A stretch of DNA of 64,000 nucleotides from Chamaecrista fasciculata (lineage: Eukaryota > Streptophyta > Magnoliopsida > Fabales > Fabaceae): contig QANZ01023658.1 in assembly GCA_003254925.1 (NCBI GenBank), positions 187,816-251,815 on the forward strand, read 5' to 3'. The notes beneath the pieces are model-generated. The model did no database searches. It saw only the letters and a program-made list of their open reading frames with translations, and was not told the DNA's origin. Shown here one piece after another: positions 46,974-58,112 of the stretch. Positions within the stretch are counted from its first letter, which is position 1. Every line of letters begins with the position of its first letter. Position numbers and translations under genes: made by a program.

Positions 46974-48400
46974 GAAAAAACCTATTTTTTGGTCCTTCAA
47001 TTGTTACTGAATCAACGATTTGGTCCCTAAATTGTAGGAAACTACAACTCAGTTCCTCAATTTTACACTTCCATCTATGTTTTGGTCCTGAGCTGTTAAC
47101 CGTCAGTTAGTCTGATGATATGGTCGTTAAATGCTGAGTTGGCTTCCAAATCATCTATCCTACTCATATTTCATTCCCTTAAATTTGTTAAAGTTTTGTT
47201 TTGGTCCTTAAGTTTCCACTCATGATTTATCATTAGAATCAAATCTTCTTCTCAAATAGTTAGCACCTTTCTTCTTCTTCTTCACATCACTCTTCCCCGT
47301 GTGATTTACAGGCAAGCTGACCCAATTCAAAAAGTAAATTACAAATTTATTTTAAAAAAAAGGGTAAATTACACTTTAGTACCCTGTGGTTTGACCCTAT
47401 TTCACTTTGGTACCCTGTGGTTTGAAACTTGACACTTTGGTACCCTTTGGAGCTATTTTGTAATTTTAACCATAACAAATTTTGCAAAAATTACATATTG
47501 ACCCCAAAAAATTTTCAAAAAATTATAAATAGGTCCCTGGGTACATATTATATAGGGACTAAAATGAAAAATTTAAAATTTTTTTGGGGTCAATATGTAA
47601 TTTTTGTAAAATTTATTATGGTTAAAATTACAAAATAGCTCCAAAGGGTACCAAAGTGTTAATGGAGAATACCACAGGGTACCAAAGTGTCAAGTTTCAA
47701 ACCACAGGGTACCAAAGTGAAATAGGGTCAAACCACATGGTAGCAAAATGTAATTTACCCTAAAAAAACATCTAATAAATGCAAACCCTTCCTGACGAAC
47801 GAGAAAAAAAAACCATAAAACTTGATAGAAAAGGGAATATACATCGAGAGAGCAGTCGACAGTGGTGATAATAGCGGCGGTGAGATACGAGCATGTAATG
47901 ATGGGCATCTGCTTATACCATTCCTCAACTGCCTAAGCCATTCTGTTCTTCCCCCGAAGTTTCAGCTTTTTGAAGATTATGCCACAAAATATTAAAGCTT
48001 CAACAAGCTCCTTTTGCAGAACTAGAAAGGCAGTAGGAAAATTCTGAAGAGAGAGACGGAGGAATCGGAAGGAGAAGAAGAAAGGTGTTAACTAATTGAG
48101 AAGAAGATTTGATTCTAATGATGAATCATGAGTGGAGAATTAAGGACCAAAATGAAACTTTAACAAATTTAAGGGATCAAAATAGGATTTTGGCCTATGA
48201 AATATGATTAGGATAGATGATTTGAAGGCCAACTCAGTATTTAATGGTGACACATCATCAGATTAACTGACGGTTAACAGTTCAGAGACCAAAACGTAGA
48301 TGAAAGTGTAAAATTGAGGGACTATGTTGTAGTTTCCCACAATTTAGGAACCAAATCGTTGACTCAATAACAATTGAGGGACCAAAAAATAAGTTTTCTC
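46974..48400. mobile_element. Mutator-like long-TIR element with a nested foldback
   Basis: Inverted arms of about 330-380 bp start at GA(A/G)AAAAC(C/T)TATTTTTTGGTCC and its complement, flanked by the 9-bp target duplication TAAAAGGTG (46965-46973 and 48401-48409). It lies just upstream of the minus-strand ankyrin gene. Its centre is interrupted by the 47362-47760 foldback. No transposase is present. Confidence 0.88.
47362..47760. mobile_element. 399-bp foldback element nested in the MULE
   Basis: The ends GGGTAAATTACA and complement start near-perfect inverted arms of about 180 bp containing 'gtaccctgtggttt' phrases. The flanks TAAAAAAA(A) at 47353-47361 and TAAAAAAAC at 47761-47769 match in 8 of 9 bases, a likely 9-bp duplication. 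Inserted inside the 46974-48400 element, so it is younger than that element. Confidence 0.85.
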
Positions 48401-48402
48401 TA

Positions 48403-48580
48403 AAAGGTGATTTCAAATAAAATCAATTTAGGGAAAAAATTAAAAAATTAGAAGATATTAGAGATAAAGTACTATTTTTTTTTTTGTGGACCTGAAAGGT
48501 GATTTCAAATAAAATCAATTTAGGGAAAAAATTAAAAAACTAGAAGATATTAGATATTAGAGAAAAAGTACTATTTGGTC
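48403..48580. repeat. ~90-bp direct duplication
   Basis: The block 'aggtgatttcaaataaaatcaatttaggg...gaagatattag...aagtactat' occurs at 48406-48475 and again at 48497-48573, the first copy ending in a T run. The second copy leads into the start of the next Mutator-like element. Confidence 0.75.
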
Positions 48581-48903
48581 CTTTTTTTCACACTTTGAAC
48601 TATTTGGTTCCTGCATTTTTGAAATAGACTATTTGGTCCCTCATTAATCACAAATGTCAACTCGTTAGTCCCTTTACCCGATATCCGTTACTTTTTTTTT
48701 TTTGGCCAAAACCCGATATCCGTTATTAACAGTGATGACTTGGCCGTTAAATGCTTACATGGCACCGTTAAATGCCACGTAATTAACTATTTGGTTCATC
48801 TACTTTAAATCTGAAATCTGAGTTGGCTATCTTTCAAAACACAACCATTTAGTCCCTCTTCTTCATGTCTTCTAGGGTTAGCAACATTTTCCCATTTTCC
48901 TCC

Positions 48904-48960
<57 letters not shown>

Positions 48961-49956
48961 TAATCTACTTGGGATATGAAGAACATCAAGTTGGCTTAGT
49001 GATCTGTTACCTAGTTTTGAGTGGATCTAATGAAGATTTTTGTAAAAAATGAACATATATAATGGCTTAGAGAGGGTGGCCTATATGAAATCTCTATGAT
49101 GTCTAAGTTATATTAGGATTATCATCTATTCAAAGAATCATTCAAATTGAACGTGGCATAATTAGTCTCATTGACTGAAGTCCAGGAGTCTATCTCTTTT
49201 ACGATTAATAAAGTTTGCTCTTTAAACATGTGTTACATGGTTGGTTTACAAAAGAGTGTTCTATCTAAATCTTATCTTAAAAAATATAGTTCTTAGGATT
49301 GTTCTTTAATTTCTATTTGTTCATTAGTCTGATCTGGAATAATAGAGATTGCTTTGAAAGGTTAATGACAAATGCTCATATTCCCAGTTTTGGGTGAGTT
49401 ATCTATCATAATTCTATATCTTTCGCCATTGCTTTATTTGCTCGTACATTTGAGGATGCAATAGCATTTCCTATAACTAGGGTGAATTGCACTTCACTTA
49501 TATGAATGGTATTTAATGATTATTAAGTTTGGATGTGGTTAAATAATGCAAATCAATTATCTACTCTTTATCATTAATGAACTATGATAGTCCATCTCTA
49601 AGGTTTCTCTCAAGTATTATTCTTTATCAATTAAATTCATAGAATCATAGTAATCATTGCTTTAATAATTAAACTACAAACTTCATCTTCAATCACAGTT
49701 CTCTTAGATCTCATCACATTGAGTTCCGCGAGACATTCGACCTTGGGTTAGCATCTATACTGTATAGTAATATATAGTAATACCTGCGAGGCTCGAGTAT
49801 TATTAATTTGGTCGTTACCCACATTATTAATTTGGTCCTTCTTGTGAATTTGTCTCCAATGAATTATTTGACAATTCCCAAATCTGCAAACCACTAATAC
49901 TTCTGCTTTTGAGAACTAAAAATCCACAATCAAAAATAATTTTGAGGAATGAATCT

Positions 49957-50025
<69 letters not shown>

Positions 50026-50371
50026 NAGAGAGAGAGAGAGAGACGAGGACGAATGAGGAATGAAGAGAATTGAAGAAAAATGTTGCTAACCCTAGAAGAC
50101 ATGAAGAATAGAGACTAAATGGTTGTGTTTTGAAAGATAGCCAACTCAGATTTTAGATTTAAAGTAGGACCAAATAGTTAATTACGTGGCAATTAACGGT
50201 GTCATGTAAGCATTTAACGACCAAGTCATCACTGTTAGTAACAGATATCGAGTAGAGGGACTAACGAGTTGACATTTGTGATTAATGAGGGACCAAATAG
50301 TCTATTTCAAAAATGCAGGGACCAAATAGTTCAAAGTGTGAAAAAGGAAGGACCAAATAGTACTTTATCTC
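48560..50371. mobile_element. 1.8-kb long-TIR Mutator-like element
   Basis: Inverted arms of about 350-400 bp start at GAGA(A/T)AAAGTACTATTTGGTCC and complement. Flanks TAGATATTA (48551-48559) and AAGATATTA (50372-50380) match in 8 of 9 bases. Each arm ends inward in a mirrored microsatellite: (CT)n at 48907-48957 and (GA)n at 49961-50041. The 1-kb centre has no recognisable gene; an N lies inside the GA run at 50026. Confidence 0.85.
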
Positions 50372-50549
50372 AAGATATTATAAAACTTTTCCTTGGTGCT
50401 TATCGTGGGATTTATTTATTTACTATTGATAAAGGTTTATTAATAAACTTGTCATTTTAACATAATTATTTTCTGAATTTAGCATAAGCTACTTAAATAA
50501 GGCAATGACAATGATAATGATACAGAGTAAGTCATCAAACTAATAATTT

Positions 50550-50830
50550 TAAGGTAAAATGTATTTTGGTACCCTGTGGTTAGGGTCGATTTCACTTTGG
50601 TACCCTGAAAGACAAAATTTGACACTCGAGTATCCTGAGGTTTGCTCTGTTACTACTTTTGTACCCTGTGATTATTTTCTATTAAGATTTAACGGTAAAT
50701 GTGACTGTGACCTCCTTAAAATGTCAAAAACCTCCCAACAAGTCTTCTCTTATGCGTTCAAGTCCTTTCTCTTTACTAAAAGCGATCAAAACATAAAGAA
50801 AACAGAAACTAAAGGGTATATTATGTAACT
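50550..50830. repeat. Partial 'ggtaccctg' repeat
   Basis: Three spaced 'gtaccctg' phrases, as in the arms of the 47362-47760 foldback, without a visible inverted partner. Probably a truncated relative. Confidence 0.45.
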
Positions 50831-51234
50831 TTACTATTGAGTTGAAATAAATTATAAAAGGTTCTTTAGAATTCTAATATCACAGAATCTTTTCCTTTTC
50901 ATAGGATTTCTTTTTGAATAGGTCCTGATTTAATTATACTTTAATCCCAAAAGTTTATCATCTTTATCAAAATAGTCCTTAGAACCTCAAAAGACAAATG
51001 AACATCCATGATTTATCAAAACTAAGAAGTTCTAATGTCAACATATGGGTAATTAAATTAGAATAAAAGTTCGATTTTGCATCAAGACCTAGAATCTTCC
51101 ATAGAATAAGAACAAAATTAATTACGGAAATAGGGTAAATGATTCTTGAGTCTGACCACTTAGGTTGGGAAAGGCTATTAAAGAGGAAAGCTTACAAATA
51201 ATGGGTATTAAGAATTACCTTCTGAGTTCTGACA

Positions 51235-53470
51235 TTTTTTTAATATATAAAAAACGGTGAATGAGTACAAACCAAACGTCCTTAAGTCATGAATCTAAGG
51301 GACATCAGGCCCAACGTTCTGGACCTCGGAAGCCTTGAATCATGACTTGAAGACGCTAAAAACTCAAAAGCTTTATCATCATAAGTAGTAGAGTATAATA
51401 GACAATCAAAAACATTAATATAAAATGAAACAGAAGATTGGATGCTCTTGATGACCGATAACGGGTCTGGCTTTGCGTTCCTCCAAACTGCTCCATTCCT
51501 GCAATTCCAAAGAGCATCAAGACCTACCAGAATAGTGAGCCATGCCTCCGAAAACCGTTCCTTGTTGCACCTCCAACGAATGATCCAGCTAGTCAACCAA
51601 GTGCGAAAAGTACAGTTCCTTGGATGATACTTGTAGGTAATCGGTAACCCAAACCAAACAACTCTCGCAAAGCTACAAAGCAAGAATGTGTGCGAGATGG
51701 AATCGTCAGTGGCACCACACAACAGACAAACAATTTCACATCGCAGATGGTGTCGATTCAGATTGGTGAAGGTAGGAACATCATCATTATATATCTTCCA
51801 AACAGTCAGCAAAACCCTCATCGGAGCTTTTGTCTTCCAGAAATCCTTCCAAGGAAAGTTTGATGTGCTAATATTGCCTTGACCCGGATGGTTACCACGA
51901 CTTAGCAATTTAAAGCCATCAGCGGTGGTATACGACCCGGAGGCAACAAGTGTCCACAACAGGGCGTCTGGAGTATGCGTGACCGGCCCCGGATTCCTGA
52001 GTAAGTCTGCTGCTTGTTCCTCCGTGCAGACCCTATTAACCTTTCTCACATCCCAAGAGTAAGAAGATTAATCAACCAGGTCACTAACAAGAACCCCAAT
52101 AGGCGCCCCAACAATATGGCCCTCCCAAAAGGAGCTCCTAATATCAACTTTCTCTCCCATACCCAGCTTCCACCTAACATGATCAGTGACTACATGGGCA
52201 TTGTTCCTCACACCCTTCCAAACAATCGAGGTTGAGTTTCTTGTCTTGAAATCAAAATCAGTATGAGTAATGAGGTACCTGTTTTTGACCCACGAGCCAA
52301 CAATAGATTGCGGATTGTTGAGAATTCTCCAAGTATGTTTTGCCAACAGAGCCTTATTAACCAGGCCGATATTCTGAAACCCTAGGCCACCCTCATACTT
52401 CGGTCTAAACAGGATTCGCTTGTTAAGTAAATGGGCCCTCACTTTATCACCTTTAAAACCCCAGAAGAAATTTGTCATGGCCCCATTAATTGCCTCTGCC
52501 ACTCTCTTTGGTGCCTAAAAACAGGAGAGTTTGTAGACTGGGCCCGATTGAATTACCGATTTGATCAAGGTGACCCTTCCAGCCTGCGACAACAACTGAC
52601 TCTTCCAACCAGCAAGCCTGTTATTAATTTTCTGAAGTAGATCATCAAAGTTACGTTTCAAATCTTGCTTGTCATCCACATAGACCCCCAGATACTTTCC
52701 CAGCTTATTTGTTGCCTCAACCCCGAACAAATGGTTAAGATCATCCTTCAAAGCCCTGGGAGTGTTAGGACTTAAAACCATGTTTGACTTCTGGGCATTG
52801 ATACTCAGACCAGCTTTTTGACAAAAGGCATCTAGCGTATTCTTCAAAAAATGAGGGGATGCGTTATCAGCTCTGAAGAAGAGAATTAAATCATCGGCAT
52901 ATAAAAGGTGGGAAATTGACGGACCACTCCGGGCGAATTTGATTCCCTGACAACTACCACCTCTTTCTGCATCTTCCATCAGGCAAAAGAACACATTCAT
53001 GCAAAGAATAAAAAGATAGGGTGAGAGAGGATCACCTTGCCTGAGACCCCGGCGAACATTAACATCAGCAGAGAATTAACCATTCAACAGCAGTGAGAAG
53101 CTGACAGTTGATACACAATTCATGATACATCTAATGAATAACTCTGGGAATTCCATGCGTTTAAGGACTGCTTCCAAGAATGCCCAATCCACCCGGTCAT
53201 AAGCTTTGGCCAAATCCATCTTAAGAGCCCCCCAAGTTGACTTACCTTTTTTCGTTTTATGAATAACCGACATCGTTTCAGAAGCCAAAAAAATATTGTC
53301 TGAGATCAAGCGACCTTTAATGAAGGCATTCTGATAAGGGGAGATGAGCATGTCCGAAAGTCTCTGAAAGTCTCTGGCATGTCTATCTTATAAATGAATT
53401 TAGAGATAATCTTATAAATGACATTACAGAGGCCAATGGGCCGAAAGTCTCTGAAAGTCTCTGGCATGTC
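51235..53470 (-). pseudogene. 5'-truncated L1-type LINE (reverse transcriptase to zf-RVT)
   Basis: On the minus strand it reads DFRPIGLCNVIYKIISK, then SPYQNAFIKGRLISDN and MDLAKAYDRVDW, then HLLYADDLILF (the YADD catalytic motif), GKYLGVYVDD, RLAGWKSQLLSQAGRVTLIK, the FWG...HLLNKRILFRPKYEGGLGF connection region and a zf-RVT domain (FPWKDFWKTKAPMRVLLTVW; CLLCGATDDSISHTFLLC). The endonuclease and first RT part are absent. Stops between 53350 and 51282 split the frame into four or five pieces, so it is inactive. A short A-tail lies at about 51241-51235 in the element's orientation. Confidence 0.9.
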
Positions 53471-56075
53471 TATCTCTCAACTCACCAAGAAGGGACATAT
53501 CACTCAAATCCAATCAACAAGGCAAACTACCATAAGCTTGTAATGATTCTAAAATCTCCACTATGAATGCAATGACACAAAAGATCAAGAGGTCTTTAAT
53601 AGGTTGTAATGATGGAAAGGCTAAAGTGGAAGAAAGAATAGTGAAGGCAACAATGTATGAAGGAAGAACTAAGCTAATAATCACTAGTTAATGAATTCCA
53701 CAACTTAGCATAAAAAAAAAAACAACATACACTCTTAGAACAAACTTCAATCCTCAAACCAACCAAGAATTGCACAAGCTTTCTCTTTTTTTTTTTTTTT
53801 TTTTNNNNNNNNNNNNNNNNNNNNNNNNNNNNNNNNNNNAAACTTGAGTCTTTGACTCTTTATTTGGCTAGCCATATACTTGCCTTAGCTTCTTAAAAAT
53901 CAACTCATTCTTTTACTTTGAAGCTTACAAGGCACTTCTCTTTTTTTTTTCTTCATATAAACTTCTTTTCTTTTAACACTATACTATTTTTTTCTCTCTT
54001 TTTTTTTTTTCAAAACTTGACAATTCGAACCCAAGAGGAAAGAAGCAAAAAGAAGAGCGTTAGACGAACAAAATGCTAAATTGAGAATTCAAAAACCAGT
54101 ACTAGAAAGCTTAGAAAATAAGGCTCAAAATGGGTAAGAAAAGGAGAATGATGAAAGGGGTTTGTGTATGGGATAGAAGGTGAGAAATGAATGCCTCTAT
54201 CATATCAAAAATACCAATGCATATGAAGCTTTGACTAAGAATCAGAACAAGTTCTAGAGTAGCCAAGTTAATGGACTAAAATGCACTCAAACAAATGAAA
54301 GAATTCAGGCTCAAGTAACTTCCAACATGGCAAATCAAGGGAGAATAGTCGCTCAATCTGATCAAAAGAGGGTAAAATGAGATGCTAAGCATAAAAGTCT
54401 ACTCAAGTTGCAAAATGAACAACAAGAAGCATCTAAACAAACTACAAACAAATCATGAATAGATAAGGACTCAATAGCTCTAATGCATACATACATTCTA
54501 TCCTGCTAGCTAAACCAGAAGAAAAGATAGAAATGCGGGCTCATCTGCCTATGAAAACAATGATGGATGCATTTGAAAAACATGGTTGCAAGGATGCTAC
54601 AGAAGATCATAAAAATAGAAAACTCATCCAGAAATGCAACTCAGAATGAATATCCATCAACGGGCAGCAATAATCAGTGAAACAGATATAGAATATGGAG
54701 AAATACACTGAAAATGCTGAAAAAGAAACCAAGAAAAATTTAAAATGAACCTGAAAAGCCAAACCTGCGGAGAAATAATGAATCCACACAAATGATATCA
54801 CTCCCCCACACTTAAGAAATTGCATTGTCCTCAAGGCAAGAAGACAGAGCAAAACACAGCAACCGAAAGAGAAATAACCACAGAGGCAGCCAAAACAGCA
54901 AAGAGAAAAGTGAAATATATATAGATAAAAGAGTTAAGCAGTAAAGTAAGGCTGAATCAAAAACAAGTACCCAAAAACTACAAACTAAAACAAAGCCAAC
55001 CTGCAAAGAGAAGGCAACAAAAATTACACCAATTAAAAAAAAACAACAAAAGTAAAACCAAGACTAAATACAACAAAACATAAAACACTAGAAGGCTCAA
55101 GGGTGAGCATCGGCAGGGGCAATAGGGATTTCAAGATGGTCACAGATGGCCATAACAAGCTCTCGGAGAACAATATTGTCTTCCCTCACTTTAGCAAGCT
55201 CAGCATGGATGACAAGAAGACTGTCACCCACCCCACCAGCTACAGGTTCATCAACCACAGCCTCTCCAATTCCAACACCCAAACAGTGATAGTCAATAGG
55301 GACAATTGGCTTAATGTACTCATCACCGAGCGCGGAAGTACCCCCATTTTTCAAACAATAGGCCGAGATGAGGTGCGGGAAGAAGATGGATGACGGTTTA
55401 GCTTTTGGCGCTTGGGCAACCTTAGTGAGCTGGTCAGAAAGGATAGAGGCAATGTCAACATACTTCCCATTAGCCAGAAGTGTCATTAAAACAGCTATCT
55501 CCCATCGTATTTCACTCATGTGGGAGTTAGGGATGAGGTTGCCAAACACGAAATGCATCCAGCAACAACCTTCAAGAGACATAAATCCACGAGAAAGAGT
55601 TTTGTGCCTTTTAGTATTATCCCATATGATTATGGCATGAGGAACACATATGGCAGCCTCAACTTCTTCGACAGCAACGGATAACCGGCCCGCTTTAAAC
55701 TCAGCAAAGGAGCATGGCTGGGAAGATGGAGGGATCTTTAAGAATTCCCGAATTCGATCATCATCAAGCTCAACAACAGTCCCACGCACCTTAGGATATA
55801 ACTGATCATTAAACTGCCGCTCGACGCAGTACTCTTGCACAATTTGCCTATTATATGAAACTTTCTGACCAATAAGCTCAGAGTAATGCATGGCCTGAAA
55901 CGTCTTCCAGAATTTGAGCTCTAAGTTAGGCGGGAAGAAACGCTCAAGCACAATTTTGCGTCGTAGAACAGCCTTACGAGTGGGCTCTTTTTCGATCCTT
56001 ACTTTGTCATTTTTAGAAGTTGATACCACCTTTTTACCCCGCTTGGCAAGTGGCCCTTTTGAGGAACTAGCACGA
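53471..56075 (-). repeat. Left arm of a 2.6-kb inverted duplication
   Basis: This arm is the reverse complement of 57134-59704 with few differences, covering the transposon-protein ORF, its downstream 'cttaagtgtgggggag' tract and about 1.3 kb beyond. It contains an assembly gap of 35 Ns (53805-53839) next to a T run. The outer end meets the LINE at 53470/53471. Confidence 0.92.
53805..53839. other. Assembly gap (35 Ns)
   Basis: Run of Ns after a poly-T. The right arm has an uninterrupted A-rich counterpart at about 59366-59392, so the missing bases are probably just homopolymer. Confidence 0.95.
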
Positions 56076-56107
56076 TCGGTGCCGGCAGCGGTACGCTTGC
56101 GAGCCAT
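55097..56107 (-). CDS. Putative plant transposon protein (left copy)
   Basis: Intact 336-residue ORF. N-terminus is basic and Ser/Lys-rich (MARKRTAAGTDRASSSKGPL), followed by the conserved region of the 'putative plant transposon protein' type: RFFPPNLELKFWK, YPKVRGTVVELDDDRIREFL, WMHFVFGNLIPNSHMSEIRW and ANGKYVDIASILSDQL. Such ORFs occupy the gag position in non-autonomous plant retroelements; the biochemical role is not established. The upstream 700 bases (56108-56850) look like its leader. Not a host gene. It differs from the right copy at about twenty residues and has no stops, suggesting recent activity or duplication. Confidence 0.75.
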   Translation of the reverse strand: MARKRTAAGTDRASSSKGPLAKRGKKVVSTSKNDKVRIEKEPTRKAVLRRKIVLERFFPPNLELKFWKTFQAMHYSELIGQKVSYNRQIVQEYCVERQFNDQLYPKVRGTVVELDDDRIREFLKIPPSSQPCSFAEFKAGRLSVAVEEVEAAICVPHAIIIWDNTKRHKTLSRGFMSLEGCCWMHFVFGNLIPNSHMSEIRWEIAVLMTLLANGKYVDIASILSDQLTKVAQAPKAKPSSIFFPHLISAYCLKNGGTSALGDEYIKPIVPIDYHCLGVGIGEAVVDEPVAGGVGDSLLVIHAELAKVREDNIVLRELVMAICDHLEIPIAPADAHP

Positions 56108-57032
56108 CTAGCAAACATCACACAACGAAACAAACAAACTAGTAACAGCACACAATCAACAACAGAAACACAACACAATTTGCCATGTTCATCGCCTAAA
56201 AAATAAAATAGGTCCCCAAAATGAGAAGGAAGAGTGGAAATTGGAAGTGGATGAAGGAAAATGAGGGAATGGGAGCAAAAGAGTGAGTTCATCGCCGTTG
56301 GTTCGCCGGATTATAACTCAACGGCGGACCAGCGGCGGCGAACTGAACAGGGGAGCAAAAAACAGCGAACACGAGATGTTTTTAGGGACCAAAACAACAC
56401 TAAACTAACCTAAACTAACATTAATCATCACTAATCAGCCCAGCAACAAAAATTTCAGCAACAATGTAACAAAACCCTAACCTAAAATCTGAAAAATTGA
56501 AAGAAAACGAAGAGAAAGAGAGCAACTGCGAAACTGACCGTGAAGAAGGAAGAGGAAGAAAGAACGACGGCGGCGAGGAGGACTGACGACGACGACAACA
56601 CCAGAGACAAAGGAGACGACGCCGGAAAACAAGAGGAAAACGGCGACGGGAAGCACGAACGACGGCGGCGCGACGAGCAACACAGACGACGGCGGCGCGA
56701 CAGCAGCGGCGGGAGGGAAGAAGAAATTTACAAAGTGAGGAAGAAAAAGGAGAGAGAGTGTCGAGGGATTGAGGGACGCACAGTGAGGAAGAAAAAGAGA
56801 GAGGGTTGACGAGGGATTGAACATAACGCACAGCTCAAGAGTGACTTAATTTTAAATTTTTTTTTTAAAAAAAAAATAAGGGGAAGTCGCTGGTCTGCTG
56901 GCACATAGGGTGCCGGCCTTCCAACGGCCTAAAAGACAGATTCAAAGGCTTTTGGGTCGCTAGCTTTGTACACAACGGCTTTCCAAAGGCTTTACACACT
57001 GGAACAAGGCCTTTGGTTAGCCGTTACGAAGG
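56108..57032. other. Spacer of the inverted duplication
   Basis: 56,500-56,720 is GC-rich with many 'gacgacggcgg' phrases and probably belongs to the leader of the left-copy ORF. 56,880-57,030 holds short self-complementary phrases ('ccttccaacggcc', 'ggctttccaaaggc') in both orientations. No gene is seen. Confidence 0.45.
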
Positions 57033-58112
57033 GTGGCGGCTTCCCAAAGGCTTAAACATAAAAACACTAAAAACACAAACAAACTTCAGGGCACTCAAAA
57101 AACTAGCTTAACCCTTGAATTTAAAGGGCCTACTCGTGCTAGTTCCTCAAAAGGGCCACTTGCCAAGCGGGGTAAAAAGGTGGTATCAACTTCTAAAAAT
57201 GACAAAGTAAGGATCGAAAAAGAGCCCACTCGTAAGGCTGTTCTACAACGCAAAATTGTGCCTGAGCGTTTCTTCCCGCCTAACTTAGAGCTCAAATTCT
57301 GGAAGACGTGTCAGGCCATGCATTACTCTGAGCTTATTGGTCAGAAAATTTCATATAATAGGCAAATTGTGCAAGAGTACTGCATCGAGCGGCAGTTTAA
57401 TGATCAGTTATATCCTAAGGTGCGTGGGACTGTTGTTGAGCTTGATGATGATCGAATTCGGGAATTCTTAAAGATCCCTCCATCTTCCCAACCATGCTCC
57501 TTTGCTGAGTTTAGAGCGGGCCGGTTATCCGTTGTTGTCGAAGAAGTTGAGGCTGCCATATGTGTTCCTCACGCCATAATCATATGGGATAATACTAAAA
57601 GGCACAAAACTCTTTCTCGTGGATTTTTGTCTCTTGAAGGTCGTTGCTGGATGCATTTCGTGTTTGGCAACCTCATCCCTAACTCCCACATGAGTGAGAT
57701 ACGATGGGAGATAGCTGTTTTAATGACACTTTTGGCTAATGGGAAGTATGTTGACATTGCCTCTATCATTTCTGACCAGCTCACTAAGGTTTCCCAAGCG
57801 CCAAAAGCTAAACTGTCATCCATCTTCTTCCCGCACCTCATCTCGGCCTATTGTTTGAAAAATGGGGTTACTTCCGCGCCCGGTGATGATTACATTCAGC
57901 CAATTGTCCCTATTGACTATCACCGTTTGGGCGTTGGAATTGGAGAGGATGTGGTTGATGAACCTGTAGCTGGTGGGGTGGGTGACAGTCTTCTTATCAT
58001 CCGTGCTGAGCTTGCTAAAGTGAGGGAAGACAATATTGTTCTCCGAGAGCTTGTTATGGCCATCTGTGACCATCTTAAAATCCTTATTGCCCCTGCTGAT
58101 GCTCACCCTTGA
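57033..58112 (+). CDS. Putative plant transposon protein (right copy)
   Basis: 359-residue ORF, nearly identical to the left copy from TRASSSKGPLAK onward, with the same conserved blocks (RFFPPNLELKFWK, VRGTVVELDDDRIREFL, MHFVFGNLIPNSHMSEIRW). The first 33 residues (from MAASQRLKHK) come from unrelated spacer sequence because the duplication breaks at 57134, so the native start and leader are missing. The ATG here may not be used. Downstream the + strand continues into a polypurine-like AAGTGTGGGGGA tract and an LTR-like region. Confidence 0.7.
   Translation: MAASQRLKHKNTKNTNKLQGTQKTSLTLEFKGPTRASSSKGPLAKRGKKVVSTSKNDKVRIEKEPTRKAVLQRKIVPERFFPPNLELKFWKTCQAMHYSELIGQKISYNRQIVQEYCIERQFNDQLYPKVRGTVVELDDDRIREFLKIPPSSQPCSFAEFRAGRLSVVVEEVEAAICVPHAIIIWDNTKRHKTLSRGFLSLEGRCWMHFVFGNLIPNSHMSEIRWEIAVLMTLLANGKYVDIASIISDQLTKVSQAPKAKLSSIFFPHLISAYCLKNGVTSAPGDDYIQPIVPIDYHRLGVGIGEDVVDEPVAGGVGDSLLIIRAELAKVREDNIVLRELVMAICDHLKILIAPADAHP

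Noticed and set aside
47365-47760. Possible riboswitch or structured RNA from the strong inverted repeat
   Set aside because: The near 9-bp target duplication and related copies at 935 and 50550 show it is a transposable foldback element.
53805-53839. Possible biological break in the left arm of the inverted duplication
   Set aside because: It is a run of Ns next to a homopolymer, and the right arm is continuous at the same place.
56421-56831. Two overlapping minus-strand ORFs (136 and 115 codons) in the spacer
   Set aside because: Arg/Ser/Val-rich translations of a GC-rich leader region, no domain, and they lie upstream of the real transposon-protein ORF.
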